Position numbers and translations under genes: made by a program
DNA from: Salinispira pacifica
GTDB taxonomy: Bacteria > Spirochaetota > Spirochaetia > DSM-27196 > Salinispiraceae
DNA length: 64,000 nucleotides
Direction of reading: 5' to 3'
NCBI RefSeq assembly: GCF_000507245.1
Contig: NC_023035.1
Span: forward strand, 1,148,501-1,212,500
Notes under the pieces: model-generated
The model's input: the letters and a program-made list of their open reading frames with translations, nothing else
Told to the model about the DNA's origin: nothing
Database searches by the model: none
Part shown: in pieces, positions 54,391-63,964 of the stretch
Layout: the number at the start of each line of letters is the position of its first letter
How positions within the stretch are numbered: position 1 is the stretch's first letter

Positions 54391-55386
54391 TTACTCGCAC
54401 TGGCTGATTGTCAGCGCTCCGGTGTTCACGATGTCCTCCACAGAGCAGCCCCGGCTGAGGTCGCTGATGGGCTTGGCGAATCCCTGGAGCACCGGACCGA
54501 TTGCTTCGGCTCCTCCCAGGCGCTGTACCAGCTTGTACCCGATGTTCCCGGCCTGCAGATCCGGGAAGATCAGGGTGTTGGCGTGTCCGGCTACAGCTGA
54601 CCCCGGGGCTTTTTTCTTCCCCACAGAGGGCACAATGGCCGCATCCAGTTGCAGTTCGCCGTCTATTTCCAGATCCGGATGGGCTTCCTTAACCATTTGG
54701 GTGGCCCGGACTACCTTTTCTGTCTCTTCAGTCTTCGCACTGCCCTTGGTTGAGAAGCTGAGCATGGCTACCCTGGGTTCAGTCTTCAGGAATGTGCGGC
54801 AGCTTTCTGCAGCCGCTGCGGCAATTTCTGCAAGCTGGGCATCGCTGGGGTTGGGAATGGTCGCACAATCGCTGAAGATCATCTGTCCCTCATGCCCCCA
54901 CTGGGTGTCCGGGTGGATCATCACAAAGCAGGATGATGCGGAACTGATTCCCGGTTTGGTCTTGATAATGGTGAACGCCGCCTTCAGAACATCTCCGGTG
55001 GTATTTTCCGCACCGGCGACCACCGCATCGGCATCGCCCAGACGCACCATCATGCAGCCGAAGCGGAGTACATGATCCATATCGGCATAGGCCTGATCGG
55101 AGGTCATCCCCTTATGCTTTCTCAACTCATAATATTCGCTGCCGTACGCGTTTCTCCGCTCATCGGAGGCAGGTGTGATGATATCAACCTGGGAAAGATC
55201 CACGGATAATTCCTTCGCCTTTTGTGCAATCGCATCTTTGTCACCCAGCAGGCTCACCTTTGCGGCGATTCCCCGCTTCCGGATTTCTGCCGCTGCCTGA
55301 ATGGTTCTGGGTTCTGTTCCTTCCGGAAGAACCAGATGTTTTTGTTTTTGTTTGGCAATGTGATGCATGTTTTCGATAAATGTCAT
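54391..55386 (-). CDS. pta: Phosphate acetyltransferase
   Basis: The 331-residue short-form Pta begins MTFIENMHHIAKQKQKHLVLPEGTEPRTI. It contains VRLGDADAVVAGAENTTGDVLKA, SSASSCFVM, and a C-terminal GPVLQGFAKPISDLSRGCSVEDI. It interconverts acetyl-CoA and acetyl phosphate. The start at 55386 sits well behind AGGATGGGA; earlier starts have no ribosome site. An acetate kinase is not visible in the window. Confidence 0.95.
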   Translation of the reverse strand: MTFIENMHHIAKQKQKHLVLPEGTEPRTIQAAAEIRKRGIAAKVSLLGDKDAIAQKAKELSVDLSQVDIITPASDERRNAYGSEYYELRKHKGMTSDQAYADMDHVLRFGCMMVRLGDADAVVAGAENTTGDVLKAAFTIIKTKPGISSASSCFVMIHPDTQWGHEGQMIFSDCATIPNPSDAQLAEIAAAAAESCRTFLKTEPRVAMLSFSTKGSAKTEETEKVVRATQMVKEAHPDLEIDGELQLDAAIVPSVGKKKAPGSAVAGHANTLIFPDLQAGNIGYKLVQRLGGAEAIGPVLQGFAKPISDLSRGCSVEDIVNTGALTISQCE

Positions 55387-55487
55387 AAATCCCATCCTGA
55401 TTGGTTTTTTTTGATGTGTATGAGTGCTGAAAAAGAAATTTCGCCTACATACTATCATACTCGTTTTTTCGTTGGTATAGTGCAATT

Positions 55488-56252
55488 ATGAAAATTGCGG
55501 TGTATGGACTGGGAAGATTCGGCAGATTCTGGGCCGAGTTGCTCATGGATATCGGCTTTACGGTCTGCGGGTATAACCGCTCCTCCAGAGACAGCGGCAA
55601 CCGGATTCCCCGGGTCGGTCTGGAGGAAGCATGTGCGTCTGATGTGCTGTTTATCTGTACTTCCATATCTTCCATTCCCCAGGTCGCAGAGGAAATTGCG
55701 CCCCTTCTCAGGCCTGACACGCTGGTGGTGGATACCTGCTCCGTGAAGCTGTATCCCCTGCAGGAGCTGTCCCGGGCACTTCCCGAGTCCCAGCCGATCC
55801 TGGGAACCCACCCCATGTTCGGACCGGATTCTGCGGGGGAAGGAATCAGCGGTCTTCCCCTGGTAATATCCCCCTGGACCGCAGACGAGAACGTTCTCAC
55901 ATTCTGGACGGAAAAATTCTCCCGGGCGGGACTGGATGTTATCTCCATGAGTGCCGACGAGCACGATCATGAAGCAGCCCGAACCCAGGGAATCACCCAT
56001 TTTATCGGCCGCTTCCTTGCAAGTCTGGAACTGAAGCCATCAAGAATATCAACACTGGGATTTCGGAAAATTTTCGAAGTGATGGAGCAGACCTGCAACG
56101 ATCCCTGGCAGCTTTTTATTGATCTCCAGAAATACAATCCCTACACCGGTGAAATTCGGGGTGAAATGACCCGCCATTTTGAACAGATGATTCAACTGCT
56201 GGACAGCCAGCAGATAGACAGTCAGCCGATAGACAGTCAGCAGAAGCAGTAG
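55488..56252 (+). CDS. Prephenate dehydrogenase-like protein
   Basis: The 254-residue protein has an N-terminal Rossmann motif (YGLGRFGRFWAELLMDIGF), DVLFICTSISS, VVDTCSVK and GTHPMFGPDSA with the active-site His. It fits the TyrA/prephenate dehydrogenase family in tyrosine synthesis, but is short, lacking a C-terminal ACT or mutase part. The C-terminus has a tandem repeat (IDSQQ/IDSQP) adding Gln-rich residues. It is divergent from pta. Confidence 0.82.
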   Translation: MKIAVYGLGRFGRFWAELLMDIGFTVCGYNRSSRDSGNRIPRVGLEEACASDVLFICTSISSIPQVAEEIAPLLRPDTLVVDTCSVKLYPLQELSRALPESQPILGTHPMFGPDSAGEGISGLPLVISPWTADENVLTFWTEKFSRAGLDVISMSADEHDHEAARTQGITHFIGRFLASLELKPSRISTLGFRKIFEVMEQTCNDPWQLFIDLQKYNPYTGEIRGEMTRHFEQMIQLLDSQQIDSQPIDSQQKQ

Positions 56253-56297
56253 TACATTAAAGCGTCCGGTTTTTGATCCGGGCGGGAGGAAAAGAAT

Positions 56298-56735
56298 ATG
56301 TCGGATCTTCGGGTGCGAAGCATAGACGAAAGCAATCTTGAAACGGTTATTGCAGCGGATGTGGATTTTGAGGGGGAGATGTCCCTCACCGATCCAATTT
56401 TGATTAAAGGAAGGGTCAAAGGTTCCATTACCACCGGCAGCAGCCTCTATGTGAGCGAGCAGGCGGATCTGGAAGCTGAAATTGATGCCCCGGTAGTGAG
56501 CATTAAAGGCAGCGTCGCCGGAGATATTCAGGCCCGCAACAGGCTGGAGCTGTTTAAAAGCGGCCGCCTCACCGGAAAAGTCCGAACACCGGATCTGATC
56601 GTTCAGAGCGGCAGCATATTCAACGGCAGCTGTTCCATGCCCGATGCATCTGCTTCCGGTGCAGATGCAGGAGAGGATGCCCGGGCAACTCAAAGAGGGG
56701 CTGATGATATTCGGTCTGAGGAGGGTGACACATGA
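56298..56735 (+). CDS. Bactofilin (polymer-forming cytoskeletal protein)
   Basis: The 145-residue protein is a DUF583/bactofilin domain of repeated beta-strand units: DVDFEGEMSLTDPILIKGRVKGSI, ADLEAEIDAPVVSIKGSVAGDI and KSGRLTGKVRTPDLIVQSGSIFNG. Bactofilins self-assemble to beta-helical filaments important for cell shape. The C-terminal 30 residues are acidic and Ala-rich. The stop overlaps the TPR gene start by four bases. Confidence 0.92.
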   Translation: MSDLRVRSIDESNLETVIAADVDFEGEMSLTDPILIKGRVKGSITTGSSLYVSEQADLEAEIDAPVVSIKGSVAGDIQARNRLELFKSGRLTGKVRTPDLIVQSGSIFNGSCSMPDASASGADAGEDARATQRGADDIRSEEGDT

Positions 56736-57382
56736 TGCGGCAAATTTCCAAGTCTGTCGTCCGCAGCCTGGTTTTAACCCTTGTGCTGATGATGCTCAGT
56801 GTTGCGGTGTTTTCCCAGGAACAGGCTGGACCGGGCAGGGAGGACGCATTGCAGGCGTTTCGTGAAGGGCGTTACCAGGATGCAATCCGGATTACCAATG
56901 CGGAAATCTCCGCCATTCCCGGCAACATGGATTCCTATGCGGTTCAAGGATGGACTCTTCTTGCTTTGGGGCGCTGGGCCGATGCAGTGGATCTGGCCCA
57001 AAGAGGTCTTCAGGTTTCCCGCTATGATCACCGGGTGATTGCAATAATGGGAGAGGCCCAGTATCAGTTGGGAAATAATCTTGCGGCCTTGCAGTACCTC
57101 CAGGAATATACGGCCATCAGACCCGATGGTGCAATCATCGATGAGGTGTATCGACAGATGGCTGAAGTGTACATCCGTCTTGAAGAGTACCATTCCGCCG
57201 ATATTGCGTATACAACAGCTCTCCATTTTGATTCTTCCCAGGCCCAGTGGTGGTACCGCCTGGGTTTCGCCAGGGAGCAAAGCGGCAGTGATTCTCTTGC
57301 CCTGGAAGCCTATGAACAGGCGGTGAGTATCGATCCGAATCTCAACCAGGCCCGGGAGGCCATTAACCGCCTCACCACCTGA
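56732..57382 (+). CDS. Exported TPR protein
   Basis: The 216-residue protein has a hydrophobic N-terminus (about 8-27, ending SQE) and TPR units, e.g. YQDAIRITNAEISAIPGNMDSYAVQGWTLLALGRWADAV and YHSADIAYTTALHFDSSQAQWWYRLGFA. It is co-translated with bactofilin, suggesting a role in cell-envelope or shape complexes. Function otherwise unknown. Confidence 0.85.
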   Translation: MMRQISKSVVRSLVLTLVLMMLSVAVFSQEQAGPGREDALQAFREGRYQDAIRITNAEISAIPGNMDSYAVQGWTLLALGRWADAVDLAQRGLQVSRYDHRVIAIMGEAQYQLGNNLAALQYLQEYTAIRPDGAIIDEVYRQMAEVYIRLEEYHSADIAYTTALHFDSSQAQWWYRLGFAREQSGSDSLALEAYEQAVSIDPNLNQAREAINRLTT

Positions 57383-57631
57383 GCTGGGATTGTTATTCGA
57401 ACTCCGGATCCGGCTTCCGGTTCATCCCCGTCCGGATTGTCTGCAGAATTCCCGTGATAGATTCGAGCTGATCCGGGGTTTTATTACAAGTAGAGATGGT
57501 GAACAGAATCAATAAAACATTAGTAAAAAAAGCAAGTATATGTGTGGTAAAGAAAAAATTTTGGGTTATACTTTGAATCAGGCGACCCCTGGACAAACAT
57601 GTAAAAATAATTCAGGGGCCTGGAGGTAATT

Positions 57632-59290
57632 ATGAAAAAAACCGTACTGCTGATTACAGCATTCCTTCTGGTATCCGGGGCTGCCTTTGCGCAGCTGGAT
57701 CCGTTTATGCCCCCAAACCCCATAACCTTTGCTCAGGGCGGCGCCTTTACCGCCAACGCTGAGGGTATGAACTCATTCTTCTATAACCCCGCGGGTTTCA
57801 GGCATGAAAAAGGTGAACTCACCCTCACATCGGTGGGAGTGTATGCCATGCTGGACAGAGCCATTCTCGATCTTGCAGGTGCCATGCTGGGAGGCAGTCC
57901 AGACGGTGCATCCTTTTCCACCAGACAGAGCGGTTCCGAGCTTCCGTCTGAACTTCAGGGATTGGGACTCGATGAACTGTTCACAGAAGTTGAAGATGTG
58001 GCTGCCTGGTTAGGAGAAGTCGGTGATGCAGATCCCGATGCAGGCGATGCAGCTGTTTCCGCCGCATTGGACGAGATAGCTCAAATGGATCCATCCCTTG
58101 CGGATGATATTCAGGATTTGCAGACAGCAATTGAAAATGGGGAGGAAGTATCCACCGAGCAGCTGACCGGTGCAATCCTTTCATCTCCCATCTTCGAAGA
58201 AAACGAAGAGACCGGAAACTCAAATCTCACCGAGATCATCAAAGCAATGGATAAGGCCGCCGGTGAAGAGTCCGCGAAAAACGGCACCAGTGTCCCCACA
58301 GCAGATGACAGTCTTGGTGATGGCTGGGAAGATAGTGTAGACGCTGCGGTTGCTGAAGCGAAGGAAAGCATTCCTTCAGGGCAGATGCGCTTCGGCGCTC
58401 TCGCCGGAATTGCATACAGCGGTAACGGCCTGGGTCTCGGTCTGTTTGTAAACGTTGACGGAACCTTCAACGGCGACACTATTCTATCCACACGTGGACG
58501 AGTGCTTTCATCCGTAACCGCAGTGGGAGGACTTTCCTTTCCAGTGGGACCGTTTTCAGTTGGAGCCCAGCTGAGACCTACCATTCTCGGATACGCCGAT
58601 GTAAATCCTTCCCAGATACTTATGCAGCAGCTGGGTGGAGGATCTGAAAGCGAAGAGATGGATATCGCCTCGATTGTGGGCGGTGCAGTATACTCCGGGC
58701 TTTACATCGGTCTTGATGCCGGTGCCCTGTATGATCTAGGCCCCTTTACATTCGGTCTGACCGTTAAGGACCTTCTTCCCATCCCCGTGCAGTGGTCCAG
58801 CCATGAAAGTGTAGAGCAATATGCTGCTGCACTCAGCGGAGGTGCCCTACTTGGCGGAGAACCGGTGGATGATGCATCCGATCTCTATAAGATTCCTCCC
58901 ATGAAGGTGAATGTGGGCGCACAGTTTAATCCCGATCTGGGACCGCTGAGTTGGATTGTGGACCCCCGGGTGAACGTTGATATTCATGATCTGTTCGGTT
59001 TCCTCCGTTACATTAACGAAGAAGGCGTGCAGAAGGATAAGGCCACCTACGGTACAAGCTACAACTTTGTTGAACGCCTCCATGTGGGTGCGGAAGCTGC
59101 ATTCCTGGGCGGGCTCGCCAGTGTGCGCGGCGGTTTCTACGGAGACTTCCTGAATGCCGGATTGGGAATTCATCTTCTCTTCCTGGACATCAATGCCGGT
59201 GTGGGGCTTTCCCAGCTGGAAAAGAATGCCGCAGGCGAGTGGGTGTTCAAACAGCTCGGTCTGAGCGCAGAAGTGGCTATCCGCTTCTAA
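57632..59290 (+). CDS. Outer-membrane/exported protein, DUF5723-like
   Basis: The 552-residue protein has a signal peptide (MKKTVLLITAFLLVSGAAFAQ). A QGGAFTANAEGMNSFFYNPAGF stretch typical of FadL/PorV-like spirochaetal barrels follows. An acidic loop of about 130 residues precedes alternating hydrophobic strands and a final VAIRF with terminal Phe, the mark of outer-membrane barrels. Preceded by GGAGG. It has its own terminator. Substrate unknown. Confidence 0.7.
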   Translation: MKKTVLLITAFLLVSGAAFAQLDPFMPPNPITFAQGGAFTANAEGMNSFFYNPAGFRHEKGELTLTSVGVYAMLDRAILDLAGAMLGGSPDGASFSTRQSGSELPSELQGLGLDELFTEVEDVAAWLGEVGDADPDAGDAAVSAALDEIAQMDPSLADDIQDLQTAIENGEEVSTEQLTGAILSSPIFEENEETGNSNLTEIIKAMDKAAGEESAKNGTSVPTADDSLGDGWEDSVDAAVAEAKESIPSGQMRFGALAGIAYSGNGLGLGLFVNVDGTFNGDTILSTRGRVLSSVTAVGGLSFPVGPFSVGAQLRPTILGYADVNPSQILMQQLGGGSESEEMDIASIVGGAVYSGLYIGLDAGALYDLGPFTFGLTVKDLLPIPVQWSSHESVEQYAAALSGGALLGGEPVDDASDLYKIPPMKVNVGAQFNPDLGPLSWIVDPRVNVDIHDLFGFLRYINEEGVQKDKATYGTSYNFVERLHVGAEAAFLGGLASVRGGFYGDFLNAGLGIHLLFLDINAGVGLSQLEKNAAGEWVFKQLGLSAEVAIRF

Positions 59291-59319
59291 ATCCAGGAAA
59301 TACAAGCATTTGAAACGCA

Positions 59320-59352
59320 AGCACCGGGAATGATTTTTCCGGTGCTTTTTTT
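59320..59352 (+). terminator. Terminator of the outer-membrane protein gene
   Basis: AGCACCGG...CCGGTGCT stem with an 11-base loop and a following run of eight T. Confidence 0.92.
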
Positions 59353-59362
59353 CTGTCATAGT

Positions 59363-59393
59363 GTTGACAACACAGATAAAGAGTTGATATATT
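59363..59393 (+). promoter_or_regulatory. Promoter of the tRNA cluster
   Basis: A consensus TTGACA (59363-59368) is followed after 17-19 bases by ATATAT/TATATT. About 50-55 bases before the first tRNA. Confidence 0.6.
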
Positions 59394-59444
59394 CCAGGCC
59401 CATACGGAAATGCAGCTCTCAGAGCATCGTGTATCCGTTTGCAC

Positions 59445-59517
59445 GGGCCGCTAGCTCAGCTGGTAGAGCAACGCCCTTTTAAGGCGTGGGTCATTGGTTC
59501 GAATCCAATGCGGCTCA
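59445..59517 (+). tRNA. tRNA-Lys (TTT)
   Basis: The 73-base gene folds completely: acceptor GGGCCGC/GCGGCTC, D arm GCTC/GAGC, anticodon stem ACGCC/GGCGT with loop CTTTTAA (anticodon TTT), T arm ATTGG/CCAAT with TTCGAAT. CCA is not encoded. Confidence 0.96.
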
Positions 59518-59544
59518 GGTTGCGGATTGCTCCGCATGGTTTTT

Positions 59545-59616
<72 letters not shown>

Positions 59617-59642
59617 TTCCCATTTACAGGGATATGGTTTTT

Positions 59643-59714
<72 letters not shown>

Positions 59715-59754
59715 ACGTCAGTACAATTCAAAATGGTTTATATAATTAAAAATT

Positions 59755-59789
59755 GGAGCAGATTCCTTCGGAGTCTTGCTCCTTTTTTT
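59755..59789 (+). terminator. Terminator of the tRNA cluster
   Basis: GGAGCA/TGCTCC outer stem and GATTCC/GGAGTC inner stem, loop TTC, then a run of seven T. Confidence 0.93.
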
Positions 59790-59872
59790 ATCCTGATATG
59801 TATCTGATTATAATTTGATTCCGTTGGTTCTCATCCCGGCTGCCGATACACTCAGACATGACTTCAGCCCAT

Positions 59873-59909
59873 AAAAAAACCGCCCGACGCATAGCTCCGG
59901 GCGGTTTTG
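59873..59909 (-). terminator. Terminator for the exported protein at 59931-60374
   Basis: AAAACCGCCCG...CGGGCGGTTTT stem. On the minus strand it is followed by a T run (AAAAAAA on plus strand at 59874-59879). Confidence 0.9.
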
Positions 59910-59930
59910 ATTCAATGGCGTTCCTTCTTG

Positions 59931-60374
59931 TCAGAACCAGAAGCGCAGGCCGAATGCTGCCTGGGCACCGAAAGACGGGAAGACTGGCGCAATGGTGAGG
60001 GTGGGTGCGATCTCTACAAAGAGCTCAAGAAAATCCACCGGATACATATTCAGTCCGATGGGAAGGCGTCCCCCAAGCTGAAATTCATTGGCTGCACCGC
60101 CAATGTACAGCCCCGGTCCTAAGTAGATGTTCAATGCCCCCGCAAGATTTTCATTCAACACCCACCAGTCTGCGGTTGCTCCGAAATAAGCAGGCTCAAT
60201 TCCGAACCCAAGACCGAGAAGAAATGGAAGTGAATCAAGTTTTGCCGACAGCATTACATCGGTTCCCGGCAGACCGCCGATTGGAAGTCCAAAGCTGGCG
60301 CCTATACCCACTGCAGACGCGCTGAATACGGTAATAATCATGAGGATCACAAGTATAATTGCGAATTTCTTCAT
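59931..60374 (-). CDS. Small exported protein, possible beta-barrel
   Basis: The 147-residue protein has a signal peptide (MKKFAIILVILMIITVFSASA) and Gly-rich alternating strands (GIGASFGLPIGGLPGTDVMLSAKL, FLLGLGFGIEPAYFGATADWW), ending GLRFWF with terminal Phe. These suggest an eight-strand outer-membrane protein. The ATG at 60374 follows GGAGGA. No family was recognised. Confidence 0.7.
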   Translation of the reverse strand: MKKFAIILVILMIITVFSASAVGIGASFGLPIGGLPGTDVMLSAKLDSLPFLLGLGFGIEPAYFGATADWWVLNENLAGALNIYLGPGLYIGGAANEFQLGGRLPIGLNMYPVDFLELFVEIAPTLTIAPVFPSFGAQAAFGLRFWF

Positions 60375-60473
60375 GTACGGTTCCTCCTGTATTTTGTTGG
60401 AATTCCTAATATAGTTTATGGTAGAATACAATTCAATTAAATTATACAGAAACGACTATATTGGGAGGAATGA

Positions 60474-61556
60474 ATGGAAGCTGGAGACAGCCGAATACTG
60501 CTTACAGCGGATGATCTGGACGGATATCTGAGTGTTGAAGATAAGCAGGATATAAAGGATCTTGACGAACTGTACAGCCAGGCCATGCAGGATTACAAAA
60601 TACTGGAAAGCAGCGCCAATCAGACCCGGCTTGATCAGTCCCGGGAAAATATTATATCCACCTATAACAGAATCGGGGATCGAATCCAGGAGATCTGCGA
60701 CAGGCATCCGCAAATAAACGTGTACTCCTTCCAGCTCCCTCCCTCATCCCGGGGTGAGGCTTCCCGGCTTATTGCCAAGCTGCGGGATGTGCGCACCAGT
60801 CACCAGGAATTTTTATATTATATTCAGAGAGCCTATGAACTGCTGTTTAATCTTGCGTTTCATCAGGGTGAGACCCAGAGCAAGAACCATCTGATTGTTA
60901 AAACTCCGGTGAACGATCCGGTTCAGAATTATGCAATACATAAGATTCCCGATGTTGACAGTAAAATCGAGAACTCCGTGATGTGTGTGATGCTCAGAGG
61001 TGCCCTGCTTCCCTCAATGATCATGTCAAAGGAGGTGCAGGAATATTCCTCCACCGGGTATGTCACTCCCTTCGCTCTGTTCAGGATTCAGCGGGACGAT
61101 AGCCGCAAAGAATCGGATATGCACTACGTGCTGGATCTGAAGTCTTCGTTTTTTGATCTGGAAAGTCTGGACGGGAAGGATCTCTTCTTTGCAGATCCCA
61201 TGAACGCCACCGGAGGGTCATTGGTGACAATCGTCCAGTATTTGAAGGATCAGGGGGTTAAACCGCGATCCATTCAGTTTTTCAATGTGATATCTGCGGT
61301 GAAGGGAAGTCTACGCATTGCCCGTGCAATTGAAGGGGTGAAAATTTACACCCTTTGGATGGACCCGGTGTTAAACAGCAAGGCATATATTCTCCCCGGG
61401 CTGGGGGATGCCGGTGATCGGCTGAACGGCCAGGACATTGAGGGGAACTCCCGGAATATCATTCAGCTCATCGCAGACTACGGCGCCGGAATAACCAATT
61501 TGTATCGCTCTCAGGTACGGGAAATTGAACGTACCGTTCTTGGCGAGATGGGCTGA
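60474..61556 (+). CDS. Uracil phosphoribosyltransferase-like protein with N-terminal extension
   Basis: The 360-residue protein has a C-terminal part (about 140-350) with UPRTase features. These are FADPMNATGGS (PRPP-binding loop, about 241), FFNVISAVKGSLRIAR and LPGLGDAGDRLNG (uracil-binding end). The N-terminal 130 residues are extra and have no recognised domain. UPRTase is normally about 210 residues. The stop is 6 bases from the next gene. It may salvage uracil or be a regulatory relative. Confidence 0.8.
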   Translation: MEAGDSRILLTADDLDGYLSVEDKQDIKDLDELYSQAMQDYKILESSANQTRLDQSRENIISTYNRIGDRIQEICDRHPQINVYSFQLPPSSRGEASRLIAKLRDVRTSHQEFLYYIQRAYELLFNLAFHQGETQSKNHLIVKTPVNDPVQNYAIHKIPDVDSKIENSVMCVMLRGALLPSMIMSKEVQEYSSTGYVTPFALFRIQRDDSRKESDMHYVLDLKSSFFDLESLDGKDLFFADPMNATGGSLVTIVQYLKDQGVKPRSIQFFNVISAVKGSLRIARAIEGVKIYTLWMDPVLNSKAYILPGLGDAGDRLNGQDIEGNSRNIIQLIADYGAGITNLYRSQVREIERTVLGEMG

Positions 61557-61562
61557 GTATTC

Positions 61563-62567
61563 ATGAACGGCAAATCATTTGTTCAATTCCGTTGGCCCCT
61601 GTTGCTGATTTCTGTGTTCACACTGTTGACTCATGCCTGCGCCACCTATTCACAGGCCAGGGTGCAGTTGTCTCAGGAATATGTGATTCTCGGGGATGAA
61701 TACTACGACGCGGAGAATTACTCCCGGGCCGGAAGTCTGTACCAGAAGGCGCTGGAGCTGTACCCGGGCAATTGGGGCGGTCGGTACGGGCTTATTCAAA
61801 CCTATCTCTCCCGGGGGGATGTCACCCGCGCTGAGGAGCTTTTTCAGGAAGCGGGGAAAGAGCTGAATAATGACGGGCATCGGGAGCTGCAGGCATATTT
61901 CGCCGCCAGATCCGGTGACTACGAAACGGCCGGAGAACTGTATTCACTCTTGCTGGAAGAGCATCCAGAAAACTCCGAGTACCGCTTCAACCTTGCTCTT
62001 ACCCATATTGCTCGGGACGATTCAGCCCGGGCCTATACGCTTCTGGAACAGGTTGTGGATTCCAGGGATTCGTTTTTGCCGGCCCGGATCCGTCTGGCCC
62101 AGCTGGATGCTGAAAACGGGGATTATCTTTCTGCATCCCTATGGCTGGAGGAGCAGAATGTTGCCGAGTATCCCCATGGGGCATTGATTCTGGCCCGTTC
62201 CTATCGGGAGCTTGAATATTACGACAGATTTTTCACCACTGCAGATCAGATAGTCGGCTGGTCAGGAAGCTGGCAGGGAATTGATCAGGATTTTTACGGT
62301 CAGCTCCAGGACCTGTTTTTTTCAGCGGCGCTCCGGGGAGTGGAGCAGGGGCTGAAGGATGCCAGAATCCGCTCATATCTTGTTTATGTTTCGGATGAGC
62401 TGGAAGCCTACGATGTCGAATGGGTTGGGGAAAATATTCTTCCGGGACTCCAGCCTGAAGAACGTTTTCCTGAAACCCTGGCGTTTATCAGGGCGCAAAA
62501 TCCTGCAAATGAAGTCGGCGACCCGAATATCCCGGCGACTGAAACGCAGGGGGGTGGAGAAAACTAG
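61563..62567 (+). CDS. TPR lipoprotein
   Basis: The 334-residue protein has a lipobox (FTLLTHAC, Cys26 or so) and a TPR body (GDEYYDAENYSRAGSLYQKALELYP, ETAGELYSLLLEEHPENSEYRFNLALTHI and others). Start at ATG 61563. Following the UPRTase-like gene by 6 bases, so one operon. Likely an outer-membrane assembly or scaffold protein. Confidence 0.85.
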   Translation: MNGKSFVQFRWPLLLISVFTLLTHACATYSQARVQLSQEYVILGDEYYDAENYSRAGSLYQKALELYPGNWGGRYGLIQTYLSRGDVTRAEELFQEAGKELNNDGHRELQAYFAARSGDYETAGELYSLLLEEHPENSEYRFNLALTHIARDDSARAYTLLEQVVDSRDSFLPARIRLAQLDAENGDYLSASLWLEEQNVAEYPHGALILARSYRELEYYDRFFTTADQIVGWSGSWQGIDQDFYGQLQDLFFSAALRGVEQGLKDARIRSYLVYVSDELEAYDVEWVGENILPGLQPEERFPETLAFIRAQNPANEVGDPNIPATETQGGGEN

Positions 62568-62598
62568 CTCCGGGCATTATGCGTGGGAAAGAACTATC

Positions 62599-62634
62599 AA
62601 AAAAAACGGCTGCCGGGAAATTCCCGCCAGCCGC
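62599..62634 (-). terminator. Terminator of adk
   Basis: CGGCTGGCGGGAA/TTCCCGGCAGCCG stem with a single A loop base on the minus strand, followed by eight T. A single G-G mismatch. Confidence 0.85.
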
Positions 62635-62688
62635 TTGTGGTTAAAAGTGATGCTGCAGAATTGCCCTGCAATTATTCCGGTTACGGAA

Positions 62689-63315
62689 TCAGGATACTGC
62701 AGCCAGAAGATCGGCGAATACTGCATCCGGTGAAGGACTGCTGTCCAGGTCGGTTAGAATGCCTTCTTCTTTATAATATGAAATCAGGGGAGCGGTCTGA
62801 TTCCGGTACACTTCCAGCCGTTTCTCTATTGACTGCTTGGTGTCGTCCGGCCGGGTGATAAGGTCTTCGCCGGTAACATCATCCTTGCCTTCCGTTTTTG
62901 GCGGATTGAAAAGGATGTGATATGTGCGCCCCGATGCTTTGTGAACACGCCGCCCGGAAAGCCGTTTTACGATTTCTTCATCATCAAGCTGAAAATTAAT
63001 GACCCTGTCCAGGGAGGTCATCTTTTTCAAGGCATCTGCCTGGGCAATGGTGCGGGGAAAGCCGTCAAGAATAAACCCCTCCCGGGCATCACTCTTTCCG
63101 AGGCGTTCTTCCACGAGGGAGATGGTCAGATCGTCGGGGACCAGTCCTCCTGCTTCAACAATTTCTTTCACCTTTTTTCCCAAATCAGTCTGATTGCGGA
63201 TGGCTCCGCGGATAATATCGCCGGTGGAAATGTGGGGGATATCCTTCTCTTCGCTCAGGCGACCTGCCATGGTGCCTTTACCGGCTCCTGGAGGTCCGAG
63301 AAAAACCAGCTTCAT
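62689..63315 (-). CDS. adk: Adenylate kinase
   Basis: The 208-residue protein has the P-loop GPPGAGKGTMA (7-17), the NMP-binding region (PHISTGDIIRGAI), LDGFPRTIAQADAL and a long LID (RRVHKASGRTYH...RPDDT) without the zinc cysteines. It equilibrates ATP, ADP and AMP. Single gene; its start is divergent to the next gene. Confidence 0.96.
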   Translation of the reverse strand: MKLVFLGPPGAGKGTMAGRLSEEKDIPHISTGDIIRGAIRNQTDLGKKVKEIVEAGGLVPDDLTISLVEERLGKSDAREGFILDGFPRTIAQADALKKMTSLDRVINFQLDDEEIVKRLSGRRVHKASGRTYHILFNPPKTEGKDDVTGEDLITRPDDTKQSIEKRLEVYRNQTAPLISYYKEEGILTDLDSSPSPDAVFADLLAAVS

Positions 63316-63399
63316 TTTTTTCTCCTCAACTCGTCATTTTGCGTTATATTACGGGATGGAGACTGAACAGTCAATTCTAACTCCAAGGAGGCAGCATCA

Positions 63400-63771
63400 A
63401 TGGATTTTATGGAACGAATGAAAAAAACCCTGGATCGCGGGGTGGAAGCTTCAAGGGAATTCCTTGGAAGAGCGGGGGACACCGCAAAGGATCTCAGTGA
63501 GAAAGGTGTTTTACGTCTGGAGATCCGGGAACTGGAAGGAAGAGGGAAAAAAGAGTTTGCTCGGCTGGGCCAGCTGGTGTTCGATCACTTTGTGAAGCAG
63601 GAAAAATCCAGCATTACCGCAAAAAACCAGGAAGTCTCAGAGATCCTGGAAGAACTGAGAACCATAGAAAACGATATCGCCGTCCGTGAAGATAAGCTCT
63701 CCGCTTCTGATGACGGGGATAAGGAAGAGCCGGCTCAGACTGATGGGGCTGACTCCCGGGATAATTCCTGA
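63400..63771 (+). CDS. Small coiled-coil protein of unknown function
   Basis: The 123-residue protein is helical and charged (MDFMERMKKTLDRGVEASREFLGRAG...), with a likely coiled coil from about 38 to 103 and a disordered acidic C-terminus. The ATG at 63400 follows CAAGGAGGC. No membrane segment. Divergent from adk. It resembles short helical proteins found in many spirochaetes; no function is proposed. Confidence 0.75.
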   Translation: MDFMERMKKTLDRGVEASREFLGRAGDTAKDLSEKGVLRLEIRELEGRGKKEFARLGQLVFDHFVKQEKSSITAKNQEVSEILEELRTIENDIAVREDKLSASDDGDKEEPAQTDGADSRDNS

Positions 63772-63935
63772 CGCAGTCTGTGACACGTTAGGTTTGCACG
63801 CAGCCGGGGCTTTTAGAGATCAGGCGATTTGTTGACCAGATTTCTGGTTTTGCCCCGCTGCGAGGCAGGTTTTCGCCCGGCTTTTTTACAGATCCTCTAC
63901 CCGGAGAAATTCAGAAAAAAAACCTCAAAAGGTTG

Positions 63936-63964
63936 TTGACTAGTTGGCATAGCTCTGGTATCTT
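63936..63964 (+). promoter_or_regulatory. Strong promoter at the window end (stable-RNA-like)
   Basis: TTGACT (63936-63941), a 17-base spacer and TATCTT (63959-63964), followed by a GC-rich stretch. The hexamers are close to consensus and nothing is coded in the 230 bases upstream, which fits an rRNA or other heavily transcribed operon just beyond 64000. Confidence 0.5.
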
